64,000 nt of DNA from an uncultured Candidatus Saccharibacteria bacterium (GTDB lineage: Bacteria; Patescibacteriota; Saccharimonadia; Saccharimonadales; UBA4665). Positions 36,433 through 43,319 of the stretch are shown here, piece after piece. The DNA lies in contig CALBGR010000017.1 of the NCBI GenBank assembly GCA_937892705.1, positions 79,110 through 143,109 of the forward strand. Direction: 5' to 3'. Positions within the stretch are counted from its first letter, which is position 1, and each line of letters starts with the position of its first letter. The notes beneath the pieces are model-generated. The model was not told the origin of the DNA, made no database searches, and saw only the letters and a program-made list of their open reading frames with translations. Position numbers and translations under genes: made by a program.

Positions 36433-36585
36433 TTGCAAAAGAAAAGTTATTTTATTGCAGGCATCGGTGCTGGTATATTAATCACCGTATTTATACTTAA
36501 ATTTTTTGCAATTTCGTGGCTTTTAGTGAGTACAGGAGCACTGCTGCTAATTCTTAGTGGCACCGGCACTAAGCTATCTAAATAA
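36433..36585 (+). CDS. 50-residue double-helix membrane microprotein
   Basis: A short gene with a TTG start and a strong ribosome binding site AAGGAGAA about seven bases upstream. The peptide begins MQKKSYFIAGIGAGILITVF, has two hydrophobic helices and ends in GTKLSK. A TATAAA hexamer lies about 30 bases before the start. No family is recognised. The Lys residues at both ends suggest both termini are cytoplasmic. It fills the gap between tRNA-Cys and a convergent membrane-protein gene. Confidence 0.6.
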   Translation: MQKKSYFIAGIGAGILITVFILKFFAISWLLVSTGALLLILSGTGTKLSK

Positions 36586-36595
36586 ACATTAGACA

Positions 36596-37156
36596 TCACT
36601 TGAGTTTTACTAAGTGTCTAAACCCAAGCAGTGTCAGCACGGCCATAACACCAGCACCAACAAATGAAACTATTGCAGCAATCTTAGCTAACATACCAAA
36701 TACCCAGTATGAATAGCCACTGCCAAGCAGAATACCGCGCAATGTCTCGCCTTGGAACAGGGTGGTTTTTTGCTGCTGCAGTTTTTCGTTTGTTGGATTT
36801 TTCCTTGCCTCTTCGCTCACTTCAGCGTAAGTTTTACCGCCTGCAACCTGCTCTAGGTGCACTTTTATGTAATGATTGGCATACACCTTGGCCTGCTCAC
36901 CATTAACCAGTTGCTGTCCAGCGTATTTGAGCATTTCTTTCTGGTCTGCTTCCGGCAGTGCAGCCAACGCCGGACTGTCCTTATCGGGAAAGAAGATCTT
37001 TTGTGCTGATAATTCTGTCTGCACCTGATTGGTCGCAAATTTGTAGCCGTACCACATTAGACACCCAACAACCACTAAGACAACTGTTGTTGCTATACCC
37101 AGTAAAATAAACACTTTATCAATTGCTTTTCTTTCTATTTTTGTCTTTGTTGCCAT
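36596..37156 (-). CDS. Membrane protein of unknown function, two helices
   Basis: 186 residues with transmembrane helices near the N-terminus (about 13-38) and C-terminus (about 152-180), enclosing an extracytoplasmic helical region of about 110 residues. Within it is a conserved-looking stretch PEADQKEMLKYAGQQLVNGEQAKVYANHYI. I do not recognise the family. The ribosome binding site is TAGGAAAT. It is convergent with the 50-residue membrane microprotein. Confidence 0.65.
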   Translation of the reverse strand: MATKTKIERKAIDKVFILLGIATTVVLVVVGCLMWYGYKFATNQVQTELSAQKIFFPDKDSPALAALPEADQKEMLKYAGQQLVNGEQAKVYANHYIKVHLEQVAGGKTYAEVSEEARKNPTNEKLQQQKTTLFQGETLRGILLGSGYSYWVFGMLAKIAAIVSFVGAGVMAVLTLLGFRHLVKLK

Positions 37157-37265
37157 ATTTATTTCCTACACTGTTACTTCGAAGATAAGTATAACCGCTT
37201 TACCGCTTACTACACAATGCTCTTGCTTGGTATCAATTTTTACAAACTACAGCTTGACACTTTCT

Positions 37266-37691
37266 TTACCAATCTAAATGCTCTAGTGCAGGACATATTT
37301 TTTTCGTCCCCAAAAGACCAAGAAGCTTCGATACCTTTTCAGGACCAGTACATTCTATAGTTCTCTGTGCAGCGTCAGCATATATCTTCTGCCGTCGTTT
37401 GTCGCCTATCGAGTTTTTATTATGTCTTCCTAAGATAATTGTTTTAGATGACTGACCATCTTCTGATATATACCGAACCGCAAGAGTAAGGCCAGGCTCC
37501 CCAGACGCAGCCCTAGCCATATATTGCTCTCTAATTGCTTTCTCAATTGGAAAGCCCATTAATGGACAGTCTTCACAAGGACTGAGCCTTAGGCTAGTAT
37601 CTACATCCTCTATCGTAGCCTCATCTTTTGCTATTTCTTCCTCTATTGCCCGTTCCAAGGCGTCATAGTAAGCTGGGTTATAATCTTCCAT
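37266..37691 (-). CDS. Hypothetical protein with CxxC motif
   Basis: 141 residues, no signal peptide or membrane segment. It has an acidic helical N-terminus, a CEDC pair near residue 39 and two further cysteines near the C-terminus (IECTG and KICPAL), so metal binding is possible. No family is recognised. It stands alone between intergenic regions rich in AAGCATAA-type repeats. Confidence 0.55.
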   Translation of the reverse strand: MEDYNPAYYDALERAIEEEIAKDEATIEDVDTSLRLSPCEDCPLMGFPIEKAIREQYMARAASGEPGLTLAVRYISEDGQSSKTIILGRHNKNSIGDKRRQKIYADAAQRTIECTGPEKVSKLLGLLGTKKICPALEHLDW

Positions 37692-37796
37692 ACATTTTAG
37701 CTAACACTACCCGACATCCATTTGCAAGCATAACAAGCATAAACATATAACACCCTACAAGCCACAAAAGCTAACACTGCACTAAAGTCGAATTAA

Positions 37797-38165
37797 TTAG
37801 AATACACCGTTCGAATTTGGTGAATCTTTGATATCTTCTTGGGAAGCTTCCCACGATTCAATAATTTTGTCGCCTTCAAAACGAAAAATATGTATCAGAG
37901 ACCAGTCGTTATCAGATATTCCCGAAACTCTGCAATGCACTGCTACTAAGTCGTCATCTTCTAGAGCACGAAGTACCTGAATTGTCTTGCCAGGAAAATC
38001 TTTAGCATTCTTCTCCATCTCTTCTAGCAACGTTTCACGATCACCTTTAAAGTAAGCGTTGTGATGATAGAAGTCAGGATGGATATATTTACTAAACGCC
38101 TCCCGCACTTTATCCGCTGAAGAAACCATTGTAAGAAAATCTACCGCGATAGCTTTTCTGTTCAT
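37797..38165 (-). CDS. NTF2-like / SnoaL-like domain protein
   Basis: 122 residues of the cone-shaped NTF2/SnoaL fold. The typical elements are KYIHPDFYHHNAYFKGDRETLLEEM, LRALEDDDLVAVHCRVSG and the closing WSLIHIFRFEGDKIIESWE. Members bind small ligands or act as isomerases; the substrate is unknown here. I start at MNRKAIAVDF because TATCAT lies exactly six bases upstream, implying a leaderless transcript; a longer frame uses the promoter as coding. It is the last chromosomal gene before the integrated element. Confidence 0.82.
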   Translation of the reverse strand: MNRKAIAVDFLTMVSSADKVREAFSKYIHPDFYHHNAYFKGDRETLLEEMEKNAKDFPGKTIQVLRALEDDDLVAVHCRVSGISDNDWSLIHIFRFEGDKIIESWEASQEDIKDSPNSNGVF

Positions 38166-38288
38166 ATGCATATGATAGCACATCACCTTATATACACATT
38201 CAATACACGAATACGCAGAATTACATTAGGGCACAACCAACTTAGCAAAACAATGAGCAAAGCAAACAGCACAAACCTCCATAAAACA

Positions 38289-38307
38289 AAAAAGAGCCTT
38301 TCGGCTC
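38289..38307 (+). repeat. Left attachment-site core (attL)
   Basis: AAAAAGAGCCTTTCGGCTC, identical to 44772-44790. The next 20 bases also resemble those after the right copy (both end TGGTGC). On the minus strand the core reads as the GAGCC-GAAA-GGCTC hairpin and T-run that terminates tRNA-Gly. Confidence 0.8.
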
Positions 38308-38429
38308 CTAACTCTCAAACCTGGTGCAACATCGTTGACGCATTGCAAACGTCTGCTGTTGCGGCACTCAATGATTATAAACTGAAACACCTCGTAGAAC
38401 AATTCCAGCTATCGGGTAATTTGATTTAA
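38308..38429 (+). other. Stranded 3' coding segment for alternative recombinase C-terminus
   Basis: Immediately after the left core, a reading frame continues in exactly the phase used by the recombinase at the right core and encodes 40 residues (PNSQTWCNIVDALQ... ending QLSGNLI, stop at 38427-38429). In the circular, excised form it would be fused to the recombinase in place of HNSNIWCG. In the integrated state it has no start or ribosome binding site of its own. The inference needs only recombination between the two identical cores. Confidence 0.6.
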
Positions 38430-38472
38430 TACACCCCTCGTTTCAAACTTGGGCAAGAGTGGTACAAGTGTA

Positions 38473-38493
38473 GGGCAAAAATGCCCGTTTTTT
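38473..38493 (+). terminator. Probable terminator near element left end
   Basis: GGGC-AAAAAT-GCCC followed by GTTTTTT on the plus strand. It would end transcripts running rightward from the left end, including the recombinase mRNA in the circular form, about 45 bases after its alternative stop codon. Confidence 0.5.
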
Positions 38494-38709
38494 ATGTCTG
38501 ATATTTTGATGTTTTATACAGGGGGTCTGGTATATATACCTCTGTTTTGTCTTGCCAAGCGGCGTGAGTGGGGCTATTTTCAAGGATTGAAAAAAAGTAA
38601 AAACAGCACAGCTATGGCGGGGTAGTCGCCCTCTATTTCTGCAAACCTACACTCCGCCGTGTATATGCCTAATTTGTCGGAGTAATTTCGCCAGCGTTTT
38701 TTAAGACAG
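38494..38709. other. Non-coding left end of the element
   Basis: About 215 bp without a convincing gene. It contains the 12-bp palindrome GGTATATATACC (38529-38540) and an inverted pair ACTCCG...CGGAGT near 38650-38681. A replication origin for the element's initiator could lie here, but nothing shows it directly. Confidence 0.35.
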
Positions 38710-39657
38710 TTACTTGAACCACTCTATGACACGAACCATCGGCTTTATATGAAACTCGCGTATGTAGCCTCGCAACAAGGACTTGTCTTTAATAAAGTCA
38801 GCTGCAACTGGTCCGACTTTGTAGTAACCATCTACAAAACTACCACCAACAGCATTTGTTTTGAGGTTGTTATCTCTAAAATCACGTAGCACATCTAGGT
38901 CATGCGTTAAGTGTGTGCCGTATGCCGCTGTCGCTATAAAGCAATCGCTATCTTTTTTCTCATCAGACTTTTCAACTGCTGGCTTCCATTTCTCATCACC
39001 AGCATATTTACCGACTTGCGGATGCTTGTTGTCGGTAGAACCAAACCACAAGATATTATATGCACCATCATCCTTAGACGCTTCGCCAGTATCGTAATTA
39101 AATCCGCCAGTATATGATGCCACTAAATGCACATCCTTTTTGTCAAAAACTTCTTTTTGTTTGGCTTTGAATGCGTTAACGGCTTTTCTGTAGGCTAACT
39201 GCTGGGAATTAAGATAGGAGTCGGGTATATCATTGTTCAGTGCCGTAAGGGACTCTCTAAATCTATCTTCGGTACTACCAGAAAAGTAGTCTTTGTCCTC
39301 TGGCATACCCTTAATGCCAGTATCGTACTCCAGCACTTCCTTGTCAGTATAAATAGTAGCCCCAAATTCAGGCTTGCCCTCTTTTTTGGCTATGTCGGTT
39401 AGTATGCTTTTGACGGTATCCTTAAAAGCTTCGCTAGATAAATCAACAGGGTCAATCAGTACGTAATAGTCAGTGTTCTTGGCAACGCCAACATTGTCTT
39501 TAGTCTGTACAATCTCGTATTTTGGCGTATCTGCTTGGGCATTTAAGCTGGTATTACCTAATGCAAACGCAAAGCCGTGTAAGCCAACAATCATTAAGGC
39601 AGCTACCATGAGCCGCTTACGCCAACTTCTAGGGTTTTTCTGTTGCTGTTCTGGCAT
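38710..39657 (-). CDS. Exported protein with C-terminal CFI-box domain
   Basis: 315 residues: a short polar N-terminus, signal/transmembrane helix (about 15-40), a middle extracytoplasmic domain (about 45-225) that I do not recognise, and a C-terminal domain starting DCFIATAAYGTHLTHDLDVLRDFRDNNL at residues 238 onward. That block is the signature of CFI-box-CTERM proteins, a domain of unknown role found at the end of many exported proteins. The ribosome binding site GGAGGTGAG is strong. It is the only exported cargo gene of the integrated element and is transcribed away from the repressor. Confidence 0.75.
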   Translation of the reverse strand: MPEQQQKNPRSWRKRLMVAALMIVGLHGFAFALGNTSLNAQADTPKYEIVQTKDNVGVAKNTDYYVLIDPVDLSSEAFKDTVKSILTDIAKKEGKPEFGATIYTDKEVLEYDTGIKGMPEDKDYFSGSTEDRFRESLTALNNDIPDSYLNSQQLAYRKAVNAFKAKQKEVFDKKDVHLVASYTGGFNYDTGEASKDDGAYNILWFGSTDNKHPQVGKYAGDEKWKPAVEKSDEKKDSDCFIATAAYGTHLTHDLDVLRDFRDNNLKTNAVGGSFVDGYYKVGPVAADFIKDKSLLRGYIREFHIKPMVRVIEWFK

Positions 39658-39687
39658 AATCTCACCTCCTCACTACTTTATTTGATT

Positions 39688-39796
39688 GCTAACTATTTGT
39701 TAGCAAATGTTCTGTTATCAAAGATACCATATTTGTCTGTTACTGCTAACACAGTGTTAGTGGTCTAACTGTCCTCACACACGTAGTTTGGACAGT
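39688..39796. promoter_or_regulatory. Operator cluster between cargo gene and repressor
   Basis: Three inverted repeats lie in the divergent region: GCTAAC-N5-GTTAGC (39688-39704), CTAACAC-A-GTGTTAG (39746-39760) and ACTGTCC/GGACAGT (39768-39774 and 39790-39796). The first two share the half-site CTAAC/GTTAG. They are natural binding sites for the adjacent XRE-type repressor. Confidence 0.55.
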
Positions 39797-39799
39797 GGA

Positions 39800-40033
39800 A
39801 TGAAACGCAATTCTAGGGAGCTGCACCTATTGCAGCTAAAGCTCGGCAAACGTGTGCAAGATATACGTAAACGCAAGAACCTCACACAAGAGGGTCTTGC
39901 TGCTATCTCTGGGCTTGACAGAGTTTCAATCGGCTATATTGAGCAAGGTAGACGAGCACCGCAATTAAGTACGCTGCTGATACTTTTAAAGAGTTTGCAA
40001 GTAAAACTATCTGAGTTTTTTGACGGCATTTAG
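39800..40033 (+). CDS. XRE-family helix-turn-helix repressor
   Basis: 77 residues forming a single HTH_3 domain: LGKRVQDIRKRKNLTQEGLA, ISGLDRVSIGYIEQG and RRAPQLSTLLILLKSL. It probably represses the divergent cargo gene and itself through the inverted repeats upstream. No ribosome binding site is clear; an in-frame TTG twelve bases upstream would add four residues. It ends 4 bases inside the convergent excisionase-like gene. Confidence 0.85.
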   Translation: MKRNSRELHLLQLKLGKRVQDIRKRKNLTQEGLAAISGLDRVSIGYIEQGRRAPQLSTLLILLKSLQVKLSEFFDGI

Positions 40034-40224
40034 CCTTGTTGTTTCTTTAGTAAGTTCATAATGTCTTCACGCCTGTACCGCCTATCTCGGCGTGTGCCAA
40101 AACGCACGGCTACTAGGTAGCCTTTTGCATCCCATTTTCTGAGCGTGTTCGGATGGCAGTTTAGTATCTCGCTCGCTTGCTTGAGCGTCAGTAACTTCGG
40201 CTGCTTTTTCTCAGATTGTGTCAT
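40030..40224 (-). CDS. Excisionase-like MerR-type HTH protein
   Basis: 64 residues with a winged-helix HTH_17 domain: LLTLKQASEILNCHPNTLRKWD then a wing rich in Arg (RFGTRRDRRYRRED). Such small proteins act as recombination directionality factors or transcription regulators. Its presence beside a serine recombinase makes excision control plausible. TATAGT occurs twice in tandem just before the ATG, the first exactly six bases upstream of it, so the mRNA is probably leaderless. Confidence 0.8.
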   Translation of the reverse strand: MTQSEKKQPKLLTLKQASEILNCHPNTLRKWDAKGYLVAVRFGTRRDRRYRREDIMNLLKKQQG

Positions 40225-40258
40225 ACTATAACTATACACGACTTGCTACGGCAAGACT

Positions 40259-41548
40259 ATGAGTGAAGTGATGAAGAACAGTGAAGAAAAGAATGATAAA
40301 CAACGTAAAAAGCCGCAAAAACGAGCGGCAGATAAAGCACGCCGCCCAAAAAATACAAAAGGCAAAAAACCTACAGAAATTAAGATACTCAACGATGATG
40401 GCACAGTAAAAAGAACTATCAACATCTCTAATAGCGGCAACAGTCTTACCTTTGGTCAATACAAAGAGCTTAGAAAAAAAGACCCCAATTTACTGACCGC
40501 CAAAGAAAAGAAACAGCTAGAAGAAACTCAGAAACAGTTACGCAAGATGACTGAGAGCCTAGTGAGTAAGTACGACTTTAGTGCAATGACCAGTGCAATA
40601 CAGGGCATTTACAAGCTGTCGCCAGCCTTTCAGACATTACAAGCCATTGACACATCACCTATTTTGAAAATAGCGACAGACGCACAAAGACTATCTATTG
40701 CAACACAGCCAGCATTATCAAAGGCACTTAGCATCCAAGCAACACTAGCACCCGCATTAGAGGCAATCTATAAAAGCACTCTATTCACGCAAAACCAATT
40801 TACCGCACTCGCTGCTATACAAAAGTCGTTAGCAGGCTTTCCGACAGAGAGCACAATAGCTGCAATCAAGAGCATACAAGACGCTTTTCAAGCACCGCTT
40901 ATAGCCAAAACGATGTTTGCGGATTTTCATACTGCACACGAACGCATACTACGCAGCCTAAGGTTTGATATTGGCTCACTTACGGCAAGTATTGAGTTTA
41001 GTAGGCTTGAAACAGTAGATGTTGCACTAGATGATGTTGTAACTGATGATGACAACCTTAGAGCGTCAGCAACAGCCACCCAAACCAACAATGCTGGCAA
41101 CATAACATTTGTTGATAACGCAAACCTCGTACTTGCCTTTAACGATTTAAAGCAAGAAGTACACGATTTACGGCAGCAGCTGCTTGCCCGTGATAATCAA
41201 CAAGGGCAGCGACTTATTGCACCATCAACGGTACACTTCAAACGCTCAACAACCACAATACAGATAGGTAATTTCAGGGTAAGTGCCACTCTTAGCTCCA
41301 AGCAAACACAATTTGCCCGAACAGTTATCGGCTCGCCAGACAATATAGGTAAGCGATGGGATATTGACGACCTGATATTTGAGGTATTCGGCGAACGGAT
41401 TGATAACAACGAGCTTAACTGGATAAAAAAGATACGTAGTTATATTTGGCAGTTCAATCAAAAAGTTATGATTGCCTCAGGCGGCACTATGCCTGATTAT
41501 CTCGTGCTTGATGGCATTGAGGTTTACGTCAATCCAGACTATCTCTAA
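40259..41548 (+). CDS. 429-residue element protein, unknown
   Basis: I do not recognise a family. The N-terminal 45 residues are extremely basic (Lys/Arg-rich, as for nucleic-acid binding). Residues about 90-260 are alpha-helical with repeats rich in Ala, Thr and Ile. About 280-300 may form a coiled coil. The last 110 residues (from FKRSTTTIQIGNFRVSATLS) look like a winged-helix domain (QTQFARTVIGSP, IDDLIFEVFGE, LNWIKKIRSYIWQF). A short inverted repeat CTTGC-TACG-GCAAG precedes the start. A DNA-binding structural or regulatory role is inference. Confidence 0.7.
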   Translation: MSEVMKNSEEKNDKQRKKPQKRAADKARRPKNTKGKKPTEIKILNDDGTVKRTINISNSGNSLTFGQYKELRKKDPNLLTAKEKKQLEETQKQLRKMTESLVSKYDFSAMTSAIQGIYKLSPAFQTLQAIDTSPILKIATDAQRLSIATQPALSKALSIQATLAPALEAIYKSTLFTQNQFTALAAIQKSLAGFPTESTIAAIKSIQDAFQAPLIAKTMFADFHTAHERILRSLRFDIGSLTASIEFSRLETVDVALDDVVTDDDNLRASATATQTNNAGNITFVDNANLVLAFNDLKQEVHDLRQQLLARDNQQGQRLIAPSTVHFKRSTTTIQIGNFRVSATLSSKQTQFARTVIGSPDNIGKRWDIDDLIFEVFGERIDNNELNWIKKIRSYIWQFNQKVMIASGGTMPDYLVLDGIEVYVNPDYL

Positions 41549-41605
41549 TCAGTAAAAACTGAGTTTTCCACAGATTTAAATAACTTAAATAGACGTTTCT
41601 TTGTA

Positions 41606-41824
41606 ATGGGTATTGTGCAAGAAAAGCAGAATAACCACCAGCAAAGAAAGGCTACGAAACCGCAGGCAGCGGAACTAAGCGAGCAAGCAATTCGTAACTT
41701 GGTCGGTTTCTTTGACGTGCTTATTCAAATGGACTTTGCACAGAAACATAAGCAAAAGCAACGTAATGAAAGGAACGATGAAGATGACAACGATATACAA
41801 AATACTCCAAGTGTCGCTGCGTAA
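41606..41824 (+). CDS. Small charged element protein
   Basis: 72 residues, highly polar, with Gln/Asn/Lys-rich ends and a short amphipathic centre (LSEQAIRNLVGFFDVLIQMDF). No family is recognised. Its 3' end overlaps the next small gene in another frame, suggesting translational coupling in a run of four genes ending with the replication initiator. Confidence 0.5.
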   Translation: MGIVQEKQNNHQQRKATKPQAAELSEQAIRNLVGFFDVLIQMDFAQKHKQKQRNERNDEDDNDIQNTPSVAA

Positions 41825-41912
41825 GCTAATTGACTGGCTTATGACGGCTTGGCTATGGGCAAACAAGCACGAGAAAGCCGCTGAGGAGCGTAAAAAGTAT
41901 GGTCGTAAGTGA
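41778..41912 (+). CDS. 44-residue amphipathic element protein
   Basis: Begins MKMTTIYKILQVSLRKLIDW after AAAGGA, and ends in a very charged tail KAAEERKKYGRK. The central part LIDWLMTAWLWANK could be a membrane-binding amphipathic helix. It overlaps the previous gene and runs 14 bases into the SpoVG-like gene, so it belongs to the same operon. An alternative longer frame upstream lacks a ribosome binding site. Confidence 0.45.
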   Translation: MKMTTIYKILQVSLRKLIDWLMTAWLWANKHEKAAEERKKYGRK

Positions 41913-42210
41913 AGTAAACATTACGCCAGTCAAACCGACTGACGGGCTTGTAGCCTTTGCAAGTTGTGTGATTGGCGGGCAGCTGTATCTTGGCTCGCTC
42001 GGCATACACCAACGGCTAGACGGTACAGGGTATCGCATAACGTATCCGACTAAAAAAGTTGGCTCAAGACAGCTCAACTTTTACCACCCTCTAACCAAAG
42101 AGGCTGGCAAGTTAATTGAACAAGCGATAGTTGCCAAGTGCAACGAGCTATTTGAAAGAAGTGATGAAACGTATGGTAGACACAGTAAAAATACTCATAC
42201 CCGTACGTAA
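41899..42210 (+). CDS. SpoVG-like nucleic-acid-binding protein
   Basis: 103 residues, of which about 1-85 follow the SpoVG pattern: VSEVNITPVKPTDGLVAFAS, then IGGQLYLGSLGIHQR, GYRITYPTKK and FYHPLTKEAGKLIEQAI. SpoVG proteins bind DNA or RNA and regulate gene expression, and are also found on phages and plasmids. The tail after residue 85 overlaps the next gene. In this element it precedes the probable replication initiator and may control its copy number or expression. Confidence 0.72.
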   Translation: MVVSEVNITPVKPTDGLVAFASCVIGGQLYLGSLGIHQRLDGTGYRITYPTKKVGSRQLNFYHPLTKEAGKLIEQAIVAKCNELFERSDETYGRHSKNTHTRT

Positions 42211-43294
42211 CCCGCTTCTCTTTGACAACGGCAGGTTTTCGCCTAGCCTTGAGATACTCGTAAATAGCAGGGGCTTTGGCAAGTCAATGCTCAACCCCTC
42301 GCCCACGTACGCCAAGATGGGCAAGTATATGCCACGTCTTACGATGTACAAGCGAGTGCGAAAGACCGTTGAATACCAGTTAGCAGTTGAGTTTTCAGCA
42401 CCCAAGATGCTGTTCGGCAATAACTTTGACGAACTGCAAGAAAGTGATTTTGACGCACTGCTCACGGCACTGCAATCAGCATTGTACGAGCTAACTGGTC
42501 ATAAGTTCTTCAAGCCACAGCTTGCCCACGCCGACATTGCGGCTTGGCACCCATCTAAGAACATTGTGTTTCTTGACTACACCTCGTGCCAAACCATTTT
42601 GAACACGATGGGCAAGCTGGACGTTAGCAAGACGTATGACCTGCAAAAAACTGACTTTCGTGATGGACACGTGGTACACATTCACGCCAACTCACTTGAT
42701 ATAGCCTTTTACGACAAAATGGCTGACCTGCTAAAAGCAAAGAAAAGCGGCAAGCGTGCTTTTGAGAACGACAGCACCGTGCAGCTCAATTTACTTGAGG
42801 GTTTATCTGAATACCGACCAATGGAAGTATTCAGGTATGAAGTACGTTTTGTCGGTAGAGCCTCTATCAAGCGAGCCTACCCCGAACTAAAGGAATGGAC
42901 GTTTGAGAACCTATACAAAAAGCAGTTATGCCAAGACACGCTGCTCAAGCATTGGAACAAGCTGACAAGCAATGTAGATATCCTGGCACTGGACGTAAAA
43001 GAACCGTATGAGCTACTGCAAAACTACATTGAGGCAAACCAAGATGCAACACCACAAGCTGCACTCACGGCAGTAGCAGGGTTGCTCATTATAAGTCAGG
43101 CAGGTGCGGTTGGCTTACGCAACACGCTTGAAGCTCGCTACGGCAAGCAGGCATGGTATCGCATAAAGCCGCTACTAAAAGCACCGCAGGCATACCGCTT
43201 TCAATCATTCGTACGCATTGATGAGGCATTGCAGCGGTTTACCCCTACACGTATGTCTGACTTTATTAAAAACATTGAAAATAGTGGTAAGTAA
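42164..43294 (+). CDS. Probable replication initiator (phage/plasmid gene II/X-like)
   Basis: 376 residues. The pattern resembles rolling-circle initiators of the filamentous-phage gene II/X group: an N-terminal beta-rich region, HADIAAWHPSKNIVF, a central YDLQKTDFRDGHVVHIHANS with an HxH-type pair, and EVFRYEVRFVGRASIKRAY, typical of the group's last beta-strand region. I cannot be sure of the catalytic Tyr. The start MKRMVDTVK has GAAAGAAG upstream and lies within the end of the SpoVG-like gene. Autonomous replication of the element would follow. Confidence 0.5.
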   Translation: MKRMVDTVKILIPVRNPLLFDNGRFSPSLEILVNSRGFGKSMLNPSPTYAKMGKYMPRLTMYKRVRKTVEYQLAVEFSAPKMLFGNNFDELQESDFDALLTALQSALYELTGHKFFKPQLAHADIAAWHPSKNIVFLDYTSCQTILNTMGKLDVSKTYDLQKTDFRDGHVVHIHANSLDIAFYDKMADLLKAKKSGKRAFENDSTVQLNLLEGLSEYRPMEVFRYEVRFVGRASIKRAYPELKEWTFENLYKKQLCQDTLLKHWNKLTSNVDILALDVKEPYELLQNYIEANQDATPQAALTAVAGLLIISQAGAVGLRNTLEARYGKQAWYRIKPLLKAPQAYRFQSFVRIDEALQRFTPTRMSDFIKNIENSGK

Positions 43295-43319
43295 TGTTAA
43301 GTTAGTAAGGAGTAAAGAT

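Noticed and set aside
38305..38400. Partial tRNA gene at the left end of the element
   Set aside because: Only TGGTGC is shared with tRNA-Gly; no acceptor, D or T arms can be folded.
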